Shown here: one piece after another, positions 44,970-55,852 of the stretch
How positions within the stretch are numbered: position 1 is the first letter of the stretch
Layout: every line of letters begins with the position of its first letter
NCBI RefSeq assembly: GCF_022601735.1
Contig: NZ_JAKUMM010000002.1
Coordinates: 124,001-188,000 of the forward strand
Length of the DNA stretch: 64,000 nucleotides
Direction: 5' to 3'
Source: Atopomonas sediminilitoris
GTDB lineage: Bacteria; Pseudomonadota; Gammaproteobacteria; Pseudomonadales; Pseudomonadaceae
Notes under the pieces: generated by a model
What the model saw: only the letters and a program-made list of their open reading frames with translations
Database searches by the model: none
What the model was told of the DNA's origin: nothing
Position numbers and translations under genes: made by a program

Positions 44970-47837
44970 ATGTCGTTTCCTTCCTTAAACCAGCTGATCG
45001 ATCACGAAGCGTTTTTGCGTCGTCACAATGGCCCCGATGCTGCCGAGCAGCAAAGCATGCTGGAAAGCCTAGGGCTGGCCAGCCGTGATGCCCTGATCGA
45101 TGAAACGGTGCCGGCAGGCATTCGCCTTAATCGTGCATTGGATTTGCCAGCGGCACTCAATGAGGAAGAAGCGCTGGCTCGTCTGGCCAGCATCGCCGGC
45201 AATAATGAGCTGTTCACCAGCTTGATCGGCATGGGTTACTACGCCAGCCACACGCCCAAAGTTATTTTGCGCAACGTGATGGAAAACCCAGGCTGGTACA
45301 CCGCGTACACCCCGTACCAGCCAGAAATCGCCCAAGGCCGTCTGGAAGCCTTGCTGAACTTCCAGCAAGTGGTGATCGACTTGACCGGCCTCGATCTGGC
45401 CAGCGCCTCGCTGCTGGATGAAGCCACTGCCGCTGCTGAGGCCATGGCGCTGGCCAAGCGAGTGGCCAAGAGCAAGTCCAACCTGTTCTTTGTTGCAGAT
45501 CACTGCCACCCGCAAACCATTTCTGTGGTGCAAACCCGTGCCGAAGCCTTTGGTTTTGACGTGCGCGTGGCGCCGTTGGCTGAACTGGGCAACGAGCCGG
45601 TGTTTGGTGCGCTGATTCAGTACACCGATACCTGGGGTGAAGTGCACGGCCTGAAGAGCCAAATCGAAGCGCTGCACGCGCAGGGCGCGATTGCCTGCGT
45701 GGCGGCCGACATGCTCAGCCTGATGCTGCTAGAAGCACCGGCCAAGCTGGGTGCTGACGTGGTGTTCGGCAACGCTCAACGCTTTGGTGTGCCGCTGGGT
45801 TACGGTGGCCCGCACGCGGCGTTCTTCGCCACCCGTGATGCGTTCAAGCGCGCGATGCCGGGTCGCATTATTGGCGTGTCGAAAGATGCGCGCGGCAACA
45901 CCGCACTGCGCATGGCGCTGCAAACCCGCGAACAACACATCCGCCGCGAGAAGGCCAACTCCAACATCTGTACCGCACAGGTACTGTTGGCCAACATGGC
46001 CGGTTTTTACGCCGTGTACCACGGCCCGCAAGGCCTCAAGCGCATCGCTCAGCGCATTCATCGCCTGACCGCCGTGTTGGCGGCCGGTTTGGCCAGCAAA
46101 GGGCTGCAGGCGGATAACGCCAGTTTCTTCGATACCCTGACCTTCAGCGTCAGCGCCGATCAGCAAGCGGCCATCGTGGCTCGCGCGCAAGCGGCGCGCA
46201 TCAACCTGCGTGTGGCGGCGGACAAGCTGGGCGTGAGTTTGGACGAAACCTGTAGCGAAGCCACCGTGGCCACGCTGTTCGACGTGTTCCTCGGTGCTGG
46301 TCATGCGCTGGATGTGGCGGCGCTGGACGAGGGTGTAGCGCTGGGCCTGCCAGAAGCGCTGGAACGCAGCGAGCCTGTGCTGCAGCACCCCGTGTTCAAC
46401 AGCTATCACAGCGAAACCGAAATGCTGCGCTACCTGCGCACGCTGGAAGGCCGCGACTTGGCGCTCAACCACAGCATGATTCCGCTGGGCAGCTGCACCA
46501 TGAAGCTCAACGCCACCGCGGAAATGATCCCCGTGACCTGGCCTGAGTTCGGCGCCCTGCACCCGTTCTGCCCGCCAGAGCAAGCGCAAGGCTACGCGCA
46601 AATGATCGGCGAACTGGACAGCTGGCTGCGCGCGATCACCGGCTTCGATGCCATCTGCATGCAGCCTAACTCCGGCGCGCAGGGCGAATACGCCGGCCTG
46701 CTGGCGATCCGCAAGTACCATGAAAGCCGTGGCGAAGGGCACCGTAATGTGTGCTTGATTCCGGCGTCGGCGCACGGCACCAACCCGGCCACCGCGCAGA
46801 TGGCCTCGATGCGCGTGCAAATCGTCGAGTGCGATAAGCAAGGCAACGTCGATATCGAAGACCTGCGTCGCAAGGCCGCCGAGTGCGCCGAGCAACTGGC
46901 GTGCTTGATGATTACCTACCCCTCGACCCACGGCGTGTACGAGCAGGGCATCCGCGAAATCTGCGAGATCGTCCACCAGCACGGCGGTCAGGTGTACATG
47001 GACGGCGCCAACCTCAACGCCCAAGTCGGTCTGGCACGCCCGGCCGATATCGGCGCCGATGTGTCGCACATGAACCTGCACAAAACCTTCTGCATTCCGC
47101 ACGGCGGTGGCGGTCCCGGCATGGGCCCGATCGGCGTGAAAGCGCACTTAGCACCGTTCGTGGCTAACCATCCGGTGATCAAGATTGAAGGCCCGCAGCC
47201 TGAAAACGGTGCGGTGAGTGCCGCGCCTTGGGGCAGCGCGAGCATTTTGGTGATCAGCTGGATGTACATCGCCATGATGGGCCCGCGCCTGAAAGACGCC
47301 ACCGAAGTGGCGATGCTCAACGCCAACTACTTGGCCAAGCGTTTGTCGGCGGCCTTCCCGGTGCTGTACAGCGGCCAGAATGGTCGCGTAGCGCACGAGT
47401 GCATCATCGACCTGCGCCCGCTGAAAGCCGCCAGTGGCATCAGTGAAGAAGACGTGGCCAAGCGTTTGATGGACTACGGCTTCCACGCGCCGACTATGTC
47501 CTTCCCGGTGCCCGGCACCTTGATGATCGAGCCAACCGAGAGTGAGTCTAAGGCTGAGCTGGATCGCTTTGCCGACGCCATGCTGGCGATTCGTGAAGAA
47601 ATCGCCAAGGTTGAGCGCGGCGAGTGGCCGTTGGATAACAACCCGCTAATCCACGCCCCGCACACCTTGGCCGACATTACCGGCACTTGGGAGCGCCCCT
47701 ACAGCGTGCAACAAGCCATTACCCCGCTGCCGTTTGTGGCGGCGAACAAGTTCTGGCCGAGCGTGAACCGTATCGACAACGTGTACGGCGACCGCAACCT
47801 GCATTGCTCATGCGTGCCGATGGAGGACTACCGTTAA
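44970..47837 (+). CDS. gcvP: Glycine dehydrogenase (decarboxylating), P protein
   Basis: A 955-residue PLP-dependent glycine decarboxylase of the one-chain type. The N-terminal half shows [21 protein letters not shown] and [18 protein letters not shown]; the C-terminal half carries the PLP lysine Lys705 in [20 protein letters not shown]. Length is typical (950-960). GAGGT before ATG 44970. With gcvT and gcvH it forms the cluster that splits glycine to CO2, ammonia and methylene-THF; the L protein is shared with other dehydrogenases and encoded elsewhere. Confidence 0.98.
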   Translation: MSFPSLNQLIDHEAFLRRHNGPDAAEQQSMLESLGLASRDALIDETVPAGIRLNRALDLPAALNEEEALARLASIAGNNELFTSLIGMGYYASHTPKVILRNVMENPGWYTAYTPYQPEIAQGRLEALLNFQQVVIDLTGLDLASASLLDEATAAAEAMALAKRVAKSKSNLFFVADHCHPQTISVVQTRAEAFGFDVRVAPLAELGNEPVFGALIQYTDTWGEVHGLKSQIEALHAQGAIACVAADMLSLMLLEAPAKLGADVVFGNAQRFGVPLGYGGPHAAFFATRDAFKRAMPGRIIGVSKDARGNTALRMALQTREQHIRREKANSNICTAQVLLANMAGFYAVYHGPQGLKRIAQRIHRLTAVLAAGLASKGLQADNASFFDTLTFSVSADQQAAIVARAQAARINLRVAADKLGVSLDETCSEATVATLFDVFLGAGHALDVAALDEGVALGLPEALERSEPVLQHPVFNSYHSETEMLRYLRTLEGRDLALNHSMIPLGSCTMKLNATAEMIPVTWPEFGALHPFCPPEQAQGYAQMIGELDSWLRAITGFDAICMQPNSGAQGEYAGLLAIRKYHESRGEGHRNVCLIPASAHGTNPATAQMASMRVQIVECDKQGNVDIEDLRRKAAECAEQLACLMITYPSTHGVYEQGIREICEIVHQHGGQVYMDGANLNAQVGLARPADIGADVSHMNLHKTFCIPHGGGGPGMGPIGVKAHLAPFVANHPVIKIEGPQPENGAVSAAPWGSASILVISWMYIAMMGPRLKDATEVAMLNANYLAKRLSAAFPVLYSGQNGRVAHECIIDLRPLKAASGISEEDVAKRLMDYGFHAPTMSFPVPGTLMIEPTESESKAELDRFADAMLAIREEIAKVERGEWPLDNNPLIHAPHTLADITGTWERPYSVQQAITPLPFVAANKFWPSVNRIDNVYGDRNLHCSCVPMEDYR

Positions 47838-47860
47838 GCGGTAGTGGTTCATCAACCACA

Positions 47861-47892
47861 AAAACCGGCGGCCTTGGCTGCCGGTTTTTTTT
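47861..47892 (+). terminator. Rho-independent terminator after gcvP
   Basis: AAAACCGGC (47861-47869) and GCCGGTTTT (47880-47888) with an inner GCC/GGC pairing, followed by a run of T. A second small hairpin GTGGTT-CATC-AACCAC (47844-47859) directly precedes it. Confidence 0.93.
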
Positions 47893-48064
47893 GCCCTGCA
47901 CACCGTGTTGGCCGCAGACGTCGTGTCGTTATCTGGCATACCGGAAAACTGATTTCAGCCAATGCCGCGTGATCCAGCTTGGCGCAGCCCCTAGGCTAGG
48001 GTGACTGTGCCGCTCATCGAGTGAGCCAAGCAACGGCCGCGCTAAGCGGCTGAGGAAGGAGCAG

Positions 48065-48859
48065 ATGACCAAAACAATTCTATTGACCGGCGCCACCGAT
48101 GGCATTGGTCTGGCTACCGCCAAGAAGCTGCATGGGCTCGGGCATAAGGTGCTGTTGCATGGGCGCAGTGTCGCCAAGCTGCAAGCGCTCAGCGCGGAGT
48201 TAGACGGTGCCGACTATTTTGTTGCGGATATGTCATCGCTGCGTGAGGTGGCCGGCTTGGCGAAGGCCGTGGCAGCGGCGCACCCTGCGCTCGATGTGCT
48301 GATCAACAACGCCGGGGTGTTTCGCGTTAGCCCCACGCGCACAGCCGAGGGGCTCGATGTGCGTTTTGCGGTGAACACCTTGGCGCCTTATCTGTTAATG
48401 CAGCGCCTATGGCCCTGTTTGGCTCGCCACAGTCGAGTGGTTAACGTGTCATCGGCGGCGCAAGCCAGTGTCGATCTGGCGGCGTTGCACGGTACGCGCT
48501 GTTTGAGTGAGGATTTCCAAGCCTATGCGCAAAGCAAGTTGGCGCTGACGCAGATCAGCCGCCTGTTAGGCCAACGTTACGCGGCCACAGGGCCGATGGT
48601 GGTGGCGGTCAACCCAGGCTCGTTACTGGCCAGCAAAATGGTGCGCGAGGGCTTTGGCTTGGCCGGTAACGATATCGGCATTGGTGCCGAGATTCTCTGC
48701 CGTGCCGCACTCGATGATGCGTTTGCGGCGGCGGGCGGGCAGTACTTTGATAACGACGCGGGACGCTTTGCTGATCCACACGCCGATGCCCTGCAAGAGG
48801 CCACCTGCACCGCGGTGTTGCAGGCGGCGGAGCAGGTGGTTCAGCGCTGTACGGAGTAA
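48065..48859 (+). CDS. Short-chain dehydrogenase/reductase
   Basis: A 264-residue classical SDR of unknown substrate. The cofactor motif is TGATDGIGLATAKK at the N-terminus, NNAG follows near residue 80, and the catalytic Tyr-x3-Lys is YAQSKLALT, with a Ser in VVNVSSAAQ. The overall pattern recalls the retinol-dehydrogenase/WWOX-like SDRs. AAGGAG lies before ATG 48065. It sits alone between the gcvP terminator and the convergent rmuC. Confidence 0.92.
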   Translation: MTKTILLTGATDGIGLATAKKLHGLGHKVLLHGRSVAKLQALSAELDGADYFVADMSSLREVAGLAKAVAAAHPALDVLINNAGVFRVSPTRTAEGLDVRFAVNTLAPYLLMQRLWPCLARHSRVVNVSSAAQASVDLAALHGTRCLSEDFQAYAQSKLALTQISRLLGQRYAATGPMVVAVNPGSLLASKMVREGFGLAGNDIGIGAEILCRAALDDAFAAAGGQYFDNDAGRFADPHADALQEATCTAVLQAAEQVVQRCTE

Positions 48860-48878
48860 CGGCCAGACAGAGCGGCGC

Positions 48879-48896
48879 CTCCGCCGCTTCGGAGGG
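48879..48896. terminator. Short hairpin between convergent SDR and rmuC genes
   Basis: CCTCCG (48879-48884) and CGGAGG (48891-48896) form a 6-bp stem in the 38-base gap between two convergent genes. There is no T-run on either strand; weak evidence. Confidence 0.3.
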
Positions 48897-48897
48897 C

Positions 48898-50481
48898 TTA
48901 CTCGCTCTGATCTTCCAACAGCGCGTCGCGCTCGCTGCGGGTCAGCTCGAGCTGGCCTTTCTCTACCCATTCCTCAGCCAGCTCGGCCTTCACGGAGACG
49001 CCTAGCTCACGGAACTCGCTGACTTGCTTGACCAAGTTGCCGGGGCCGCTGACCAGTTGGCCGCAGGCTTTTTGATAGGCCTCTTGCGCCTTGTCTAAGC
49101 TCTTGCCCACGGTGTCCATGCTGTTCAAGAAGGTGCGCAGCTTGTCGTAGACCTTGGCGGCCTTGTCGGCTAATTCGGCGGTGTGCTTGTTTTGCTCTTC
49201 AAAGCGCCACAACTGGCGCACGATGTTGAGGCTGGTGAGCAAGGTGGTGGGCGTGGCGACCAGCACGTTTTGCTGCAAGGCCTTTTGGAATAGCTGTTCG
49301 TCGCCGCGCAGGGCTTCGACAAAGGCCGACTCGATGGGGATAAACATAAACACCATTTCGGGCGAGTTCAGCCCTGGCAAGTCGTAGTAATGCCGATCAG
49401 ACAGCTCGCGGATGCGCTCGCCAATGGCTTTAACGTGCTCATCCAAGGCCAGCGCGCGCTCGTGCTCATCCTCGCTGTTGACGTAGCGGGTATAGGCATT
49501 GAGCGACACTTTGGCGTCGATGATCAGGTGTTTGTCTTTGGGCAAAAACACCACCGCATCGGGACGGCTGCGGCCTTCGCTGTGGGTGACGCTGAACTCG
49601 CGTTGATAATCGATGCCGGCGCGCAGGCCCGAGCGCTCCAGCACGTTTTCGAGGATCAGCTCGCCCCAGTTACCCTGCATCTTTTTCTGCCCACGCAGCG
49701 CGGTGGCCAACTGATGGGCTTCTTCGGTGATCTGCTGATTGAGCGCTTTTAGCCCTTGCAGCTCATTGCGTAGCTCGGCTTGTTGCTGGGTGTCTTTGTG
49801 GTGAATGTCTTCGACTTTCTGGCGAAAGCCGCTGATCTGCTCACGGAAGGGTTTGAGCAGCGCGTCCAGCGATTGCTGGCTGTGTTGCGAGAAGGCTTGG
49901 CCTTTGGCTTCGAAGATTTGCGTGGCCAGCTGATTGAACTCCAGCTTGAGCTGTTCGCGGCTTTCTTTGAGCAGTTGCTGTTGTTCGGCAAAGTGCTGCT
50001 GCCGCTGCTCGAGGGTGTTGTTCAAGGTGGCATGCGCTTCGCGCAGATCAGCCAGTTGTTGCTGGCATTCGCTCAGTTGCTGCTGCTGGCTGGCTAGGCG
50101 TTCGCGTTGCTCGTGGCTGTGCTGTTGCGCGGCTTCTAGGGCGGCTTTGTAGCGTTCGGCGGCCTCACTGCTGCTGACCACGCGCTGTTGCAGCTGCTCG
50201 ACGTGGCGCACGCTGTGCTCTAGCTGTTGGCGCAGTTGGCTTTGCTGCTTGGCCTCGTTGTTGGCGTTGAGCTGCGCTTCGCGTAGGGCAAACTCTTGCT
50301 GATGCAGGCGCTGGTTGAGGCTTTCGCTCAGTTGCTGGGCTTGGCTGAGCTGGGCGGCAAAGGCTTGCGCTTGCGCCTGTTGCTGGCGCCGGGCAAATCC
50401 AGCCATCACCAGCAGGCCGAGCAGTAATCCACCGCTCGCGCATAGGGCTAATAAGGCTTCAAAGGGCAGTTGCAAGGGCAT
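48898..50481 (-). CDS. rmuC: RmuC family DNA recombination protein
   Basis: A 527-residue RmuC homologue. An N-terminal membrane helix (about residues 8-25) is followed by a very long Gln/Glu-rich coiled coil (about 30-220) and the conserved RmuC domain with MQGNWGELILENVLERSGLRAGIDY and DAKVSLNAYTRYV, related to restriction-endonuclease folds. RmuC is linked to limiting recombination at inverted repeats. ATG 50481 places the membrane helix at the very start; an upstream in-frame start at 50523 would add 14 residues. Confidence 0.94.
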   Translation of the reverse strand: MPLQLPFEALLALCASGGLLLGLLVMAGFARRQQQAQAQAFAAQLSQAQQLSESLNQRLHQQEFALREAQLNANNEAKQQSQLRQQLEHSVRHVEQLQQRVVSSSEAAERYKAALEAAQQHSHEQRERLASQQQQLSECQQQLADLREAHATLNNTLEQRQQHFAEQQQLLKESREQLKLEFNQLATQIFEAKGQAFSQHSQQSLDALLKPFREQISGFRQKVEDIHHKDTQQQAELRNELQGLKALNQQITEEAHQLATALRGQKKMQGNWGELILENVLERSGLRAGIDYQREFSVTHSEGRSRPDAVVFLPKDKHLIIDAKVSLNAYTRYVNSEDEHERALALDEHVKAIGERIRELSDRHYYDLPGLNSPEMVFMFIPIESAFVEALRGDEQLFQKALQQNVLVATPTTLLTSLNIVRQLWRFEEQNKHTAELADKAAKVYDKLRTFLNSMDTVGKSLDKAQEAYQKACGQLVSGPGNLVKQVSEFRELGVSVKAELAEEWVEKGQLELTRSERDALLEDQSE

Positions 50482-50547
50482 GGCGAATCTCGTTGAAAAA
50501 GCTTGGGCAAGCCTATCACGCACAGCGACAGCGAGTGTCGCTAGGGC

Positions 50548-51261
50548 TTAGCGTTGCCGTGCAATGTGCTCGTCATACTGATCGAACACTTGGGTGTTGT
50601 GCCAGCCGATTGCGGCGGCAATCCGGGCATCGCGGGCGCGCTCGGGCGCATCAACCGGGTCTCGTTTGGCCCACGCGGTAAAGAGCTGGGTTTGTTGGCG
50701 GCTGATGTTTAAGCCGTAGCGGTCGCGCATGTAAAAGTAGATGCGCGCAATGTCGCCGCGCTTGTCGGCCGGCGGTTGTACGCGGCGGGCTTTGAAGTCG
50801 ATCCGAATGGGGCAGGCCCCGTGCATGGCGGGGGCATTAGGCAGCAGGCCAAAAGGGTGATTGCTGCGGTCGCCGTTGACCTCGCCAATGGCCGGCACCA
50901 GATTGTGCAAGTCGGCCTCCATACGGCGAAAGCGCGGGTCTTTATTGCACGCTTGGCGGCCGCCTTGCTGCCAGCATTGCAGTTGATGGCCAAACTCCCA
51001 CGCCGGTACCACGTGCTCCCACTCGATGCGGGCCGCGCGGTTGGCGTTTTTGCGCGGCTCGTAGCCGCAGCTGTGCCAATCGGGGATCAGTTTTTTGCCT
51101 TGGCGCGTGATTGCGCAGTCGCAATAAAAACTCCGTTGGCCTAAGCCTGCACTAATGGCGGGCAGCAGGCGCTTGGCTTCGCTAAAGGTGCGTGGCTCGG
51201 CGTGGGTGGTGGGCGTCAGTAGGGCGTAACAGCAGGTTAAAAACAGCAACCAATAACGCAT
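50548..51261 (-). CDS. endA: Endonuclease I (periplasmic DNase)
   Basis: A 237-residue periplasmic/secreted nuclease of the EndA family. ATG 51261 starts a clear signal peptide (MRYWLLFLTCCYALLTPTTHA); the frame is open upstream but lacks any signal. The beta-beta-alpha metal active site is IEWEHVVPAWEFG (catalytic His), with ADLHNLVPAIGEVNGDRSNHPFG. Six or more cysteines in the mature part fit disulfides. Length equals E. coli EndA (235). It is divergent from dctB. Confidence 0.94.
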   Translation of the reverse strand: MRYWLLFLTCCYALLTPTTHAEPRTFSEAKRLLPAISAGLGQRSFYCDCAITRQGKKLIPDWHSCGYEPRKNANRAARIEWEHVVPAWEFGHQLQCWQQGGRQACNKDPRFRRMEADLHNLVPAIGEVNGDRSNHPFGLLPNAPAMHGACPIRIDFKARRVQPPADKRGDIARIYFYMRDRYGLNISRQQTQLFTAWAKRDPVDAPERARDARIAAAIGWHNTQVFDQYDEHIARQR

Positions 51262-51369
51262 GCGCGATAACAGCCTTGGCAAAAGGTCGGGCTTTTTATC
51301 AGTGATGCCGGTGTGCGACAAGTCACCTGCTAAGCTTTCATTCTCTTTTGTATTTCGGTTTGCTGCCTG

Positions 51370-53178
51370 TTGAGTACTGTCCTGCCGCGCCATATCCGTT
51401 GGCGCTCTCTGTTTGTTCTGGCCTTGGTGCTCGGCAGCTTGCTGTGGCCGCTCAAGTTATTGGCTGAGCGCTACTACCTTGAGCGCTTGATCGAGCAGCA
51501 CCGGCAAACCTTGGATTTATACGTGGCCAACCTGTTGGGCACCCTGCATCGCTTCGAGGTGTTGCCTGAGGTGTTGGTGCGCTTGCCCGAATTTGCCGAC
51601 GTGCTTAAAACGCCGGACCAAGCCGCCACTCGCGCCGCTGCCAATGCCTTGCTCAAGCGCATCGAACAGCAAAGCAAAGCCGATGTGATCTATCTGCTGG
51701 ATGCGCGCGGCACCACGCTGGTGGCGTCGAACTGGGATGAGCATGACAGTTTTATCGGTCGTAACTTCGCCTTCAGGCCGTATTTCCGCCAAGCCATGCA
51801 GGGCCAGTTGGGGCGCTTTTTTGGCTTGGGCACGACCTCAGGCAAGCGCGGCTATTTTTATGCCTACGCGCTGCGTGAAGGGGAGCAAATTCTGGGCGTG
51901 CTGGCGGTCAAGGTCGATCTCGACGCCACTGAGGTGCTGTGGGGCAAGGGGCCGGAGCAGCTGCTGGTCACCGATGAGATGGGCGTGGTGATTTTATCCT
52001 CGCGCGATGATTGGCGCTTTCATGCCACGCGAAGCCTAAGCCGCGTCGAGCAAGAACTGATCGCCGCCAACCGCCCTTACGGCACGCCGTCACCGCCGTC
52101 GCTGCGCCTGCAAGACAATCAGTGGCTAACGCAGGCGCGGGCACTCAAAGAAGTCGGTTGGACGGTGAGTATTCTCGCCCCGCAGCGGCTGTTAACCACC
52201 GCCGTGCGTGAGGTGATGCTCGTGGGCGCGGCCATGTTGCTGGCCTTGTTGTTGCTGTTGGCGGTGCTGATTCAGCGGCGGCGGCATTATCTAGAGCGGC
52301 AAAACCAAGACGCCCGCGCGCGCCGCGAGCTGGAAATCCGCGTCTTGGACCGCACTGCCGCGCTAGAAAGCCTCAACACACGGCTGCGCGCCGAGGTGCA
52401 CGAGCGCGAGCAAACCCAGCAAGCCTTGGTGCAAGCGCAGGATGAGCTGATCCAAGCCGGCAAGCTCAGCGCCTTGGGCACCATGTCGGCCAGTATCAGC
52501 CACGAACTCAACCAGCCGCTCGGCGCCATGCGCAGCTATGCCGACAACGCATTGCTGTTGTTGCAGCAGCAGCGCAGCGAAGCGGTACGCGACAACCTCG
52601 AACAAATCAGCCAGCTGACCCAGCGCATGGCGCGCATCATCGCGCACCTTAAAGCCTACGCACGGCGCGAATCGCCCAAGCCTGAGCCGGTGGAGTTAGA
52701 CCTCGCCCTAGAAGACTCGCTAGCCTTGCTCGAGCGGCGCTTGGCCAAGCTGGGGATTACCGTACAACGTGATGTGCCGCGCGGCCCGCACTGGGTGTTG
52801 GCGGGTGATACCCGCTTACGGCAAATCCTCAGCAACTTGCTGGGCAATGCCGTGGATGCGTTGAGCGAGCAAGCCGGCGAGCGCCGCCTGTGCCTGCGCC
52901 TACAAGTGCAGGGCGAGTACGTGCGCTTGGTGCTGCGCGATAGCGGCGCGGGTTTCTCCCCTGAGGCGCTGCAGCACGCACGCGAGCCATTTTTCACCAC
53001 CAAAGCACGCACCGAAGGCTTGGGGCTTGGCTTGGCGATTTGCGATACCCTTGTGCGCGCCGTGGGTGGCGAGCTGAGCTTGGCCAATCACCCAGATGGC
53101 GGGGCGGTAGTTACCCTGCAATTGCACGCCTGCAACGCCACCTCGGCCGCTTCATCGCCACAACAACAGCTGCAATAG
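51370..53178 (+). CDS. dctB: C4-dicarboxylate sensor histidine kinase DctB
   Basis: A 602-residue membrane sensor kinase. It has a first membrane helix (about 12-32), a periplasmic double-PAS/Cache sensor (about 33-275, with FAFRPYFRQAMQG), a second helix (about 280-300), a coiled linker, and a kinase core with phospho-acceptor His378 in SISHELNQPLGAMRSYADNA, N-box LLGNAVDAL, and GLGLGLAICDTLV. The start is TTG 51370 without a clear ribosome site; a stop codon at 51331 limits further extension and no ATG fits. With DctD it controls C4-dicarboxylate uptake. Confidence 0.92.
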   Translation: MSTVLPRHIRWRSLFVLALVLGSLLWPLKLLAERYYLERLIEQHRQTLDLYVANLLGTLHRFEVLPEVLVRLPEFADVLKTPDQAATRAAANALLKRIEQQSKADVIYLLDARGTTLVASNWDEHDSFIGRNFAFRPYFRQAMQGQLGRFFGLGTTSGKRGYFYAYALREGEQILGVLAVKVDLDATEVLWGKGPEQLLVTDEMGVVILSSRDDWRFHATRSLSRVEQELIAANRPYGTPSPPSLRLQDNQWLTQARALKEVGWTVSILAPQRLLTTAVREVMLVGAAMLLALLLLLAVLIQRRRHYLERQNQDARARRELEIRVLDRTAALESLNTRLRAEVHEREQTQQALVQAQDELIQAGKLSALGTMSASISHELNQPLGAMRSYADNALLLLQQQRSEAVRDNLEQISQLTQRMARIIAHLKAYARRESPKPEPVELDLALEDSLALLERRLAKLGITVQRDVPRGPHWVLAGDTRLRQILSNLLGNAVDALSEQAGERRLCLRLQVQGEYVRLVLRDSGAGFSPEALQHAREPFFTTKARTEGLGLGLAICDTLVRAVGGELSLANHPDGGAVVTLQLHACNATSAASSPQQQLQ

Positions 53179-53212
53179 CAGCGTCCTGCTTTGACGTAAG
53201 AGAGCCGCCGCT

Positions 53213-54568
53213 ATGTGCGTTTTAGACTCCGTTTTACTGATCGATGACGACCCAGACCTGCGTCGGGCGCTGACGCAGACCTTAGAGTTGGCCGGCTTTA
53301 GCGTGACCAGTCGGGGTTGCGCCGATGGTTTGTTAGCGCAGCTGGACACCTTGGCGCTTGGGGTGATCGTCAGTGATATTCGCATGCAAGGCATGGATGG
53401 CATGCAGCTGTTGGCGGCGTTGCAGCAGCATGACCCCGCGCTGCCGGTGATTTTGATCACCGGCCACGGCGATATTGCGCTGGCGGTGCAGGCGATGAAA
53501 AACGGCGCGTTCGATTTTCTTGAGAAGCCTTTCGCCAGCGAGCAGTTGGTCGACCGCGTGCGTCGTGCGTTAGAACAGCGCGCGTTAGTGCTTGAGAACC
53601 GCCAACTGCGCCTGCAATTGGCCGAGCAAAGTGGGCTGGGTGCGCGGCTGATTGGTCAGTCAGCGGATATGCAGCGCTTGCGTCAGCAACTCGGTGCGCT
53701 GGCGGCGACCCATGCCGATGTGCTGATTTTGGGTGAAACCGGTACCGGTAAAGAGGTCGTCGCCCGCGCCCTGCACGACTTATCGCCGCGCCGTAAAGGC
53801 CCGTTTGTGGCGATCAATGCCGGTGCTTTGGCCGAGTCGGTGGTGGAAAGCGAGTTGTTCGGCCACGAATCCGGCGCGTTTACCGGCGCCAATAAACGCC
53901 GCATCGGTAAGTTTGAGTTTGCCAACGGCGGCACCGTGTTTCTCGATGAAATCGAGAGCATGAGCCTTGAGGTGCAGGTGAAATTGCTGCGCTTGCTGCA
54001 AGAGCGCGCACTGGAGCGCTTGGGCGGTAATGAGCTGATCGCGCTGGATATTCGCATCATCGCCGCAACCAAAGAAGACCTGCGCGCGGCGGCAGATGAA
54101 GGGCGTTTCCGCGCCGATTTGTATTACCGCTTGAATGTGGCCTCGCTGAATATTCCGCCGCTGCATCAGCGCGGCGATGACATCTTGTTGTTGTTTAAAC
54201 ACTTCGCCACCCGCGCGGCCGAACGCTATCAGTTGCCAGCGGCGGAACTGAATGCCCATGAGCGGGCGGCGCTGCTGTCGCATAACTGGCCCGGCAACGT
54301 GCGCGAGCTACAAAACAGCGCCGAACGTTTTGCTTTGGGATTGGGCTTGGTGTTGGGCAACCAGCCGGTGGCGGCGGCACCGCAGGCCATCGAAGGTGTC
54401 GGTTTGGCAGCACGGGTTGAGGCCTTTGAGAAGGCTTTGATCGTCGCCGAGTTAGGGCAGAATCACGCCAGCCTAAAGGCCATGGCCGAGGCGCTGAATA
54501 TTCCGCGCAAAACCTTGCACGACAAACTGCGCAAACACGGTTTGCAGTTTGCCGGAGAGGATGAATAA
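53213..54568 (+). CDS. dctD: C4-dicarboxylate response regulator DctD, sigma-54 activator
   Basis: A 451-residue NtrC-type activator: receiver (phosphoacceptor Asp55 in VSDIRMQGMDG), AAA+ domain with Walker A GETGTGKE (from 174) and the sigma-54 contact loop GAFTGA (221-226), and a C-terminal Fis-type helix-turn-helix (NHASLKAMAEALNIPRKTLHDKLRKHGL). Partner of the upstream DctB. Two tandem palindromes and a sigma-54 promoter lie just downstream, before dctP, and are its likely targets. Confidence 0.95.
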   Translation: MCVLDSVLLIDDDPDLRRALTQTLELAGFSVTSRGCADGLLAQLDTLALGVIVSDIRMQGMDGMQLLAALQQHDPALPVILITGHGDIALAVQAMKNGAFDFLEKPFASEQLVDRVRRALEQRALVLENRQLRLQLAEQSGLGARLIGQSADMQRLRQQLGALAATHADVLILGETGTGKEVVARALHDLSPRRKGPFVAINAGALAESVVESELFGHESGAFTGANKRRIGKFEFANGGTVFLDEIESMSLEVQVKLLRLLQERALERLGGNELIALDIRIIAATKEDLRAAADEGRFRADLYYRLNVASLNIPPLHQRGDDILLLFKHFATRAAERYQLPAAELNAHERAALLSHNWPGNVRELQNSAERFALGLGLVLGNQPVAAAPQAIEGVGLAARVEAFEKALIVAELGQNHASLKAMAEALNIPRKTLHDKLRKHGLQFAGEDE

Positions 54569-54583
54569 CGCGGCAGATGAGCG

Positions 54584-54631
54584 TGGCGGATTTTCGCCAC
54601 GCTGTCAGGCTGGCTTGGCGGCGATTCGCCA
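54584..54631. promoter_or_regulatory. Tandem palindromes, candidate DctD enhancer sites
   Basis: TGGCG-N6-CGCCA occurs twice, at 54584-54599 and 54616-54631. The centres are 32 bases apart (about three helical turns) and about 98 and 130 bases upstream of the predicted dctP start, as expected for a pair of sigma-54 activator sites. The first copy extends to 9-bp arms (AGCGTGGCG/CGCCACGCT, 54580-54603), so a terminator-like role behind dctD is also possible. Confidence 0.75.
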
Positions 54632-54693
54632 TTCATTCATTGGTTATCTCTAACAAAGCCAATAAATTCAGCGGGTTATCTTTGTTTCTGTGC

Positions 54694-54711
54694 TTGGCAT
54701 GGCGCCTGCAA
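54694..54711 (+). promoter_or_regulatory. Sigma-54 promoter of dctPQM
   Basis: TTGGCATGGCGCCTGCAA has the invariant GG (54696-54697) and GC (54708-54709) exactly 10 bases apart. Transcription should begin near 54721, leaving a 68-base leader before dctP. Confidence 0.85.
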
Positions 54712-54746
54712 TAGCCGTGCTACTGGTTTGCCCAACCCTGTCGTAA

Positions 54747-55778
<1,032 letters not shown>

Positions 55779-55786
55779 GACCCGCA

Positions 55787-55819
55787 CAGCCCAGCCGAGC
55801 CCTTGCCTCGGTTGGGCTG
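55787..55819 (+). other. Intercistronic hairpin dctP-dctQ
   Basis: CAGCCCAGCCGAG (55787-55799) and CTCGGTTGGGCTG (55807-55819) form a 13-bp stem with one G-T pair. No strong T-run follows. Expected to stabilise the dctP mRNA or cut read-through. Confidence 0.75.
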
Positions 55820-55852
55820 CACCTTATTACAACAGAACTTGCGGAGCCTGCC

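Noticed and set aside
45729..47147. Long open frame antisense to gcvP (472 codons)
   Set aside because: Shadow of the strongly biased gcvP coding sequence; no ribosome site and no recognisable domain.
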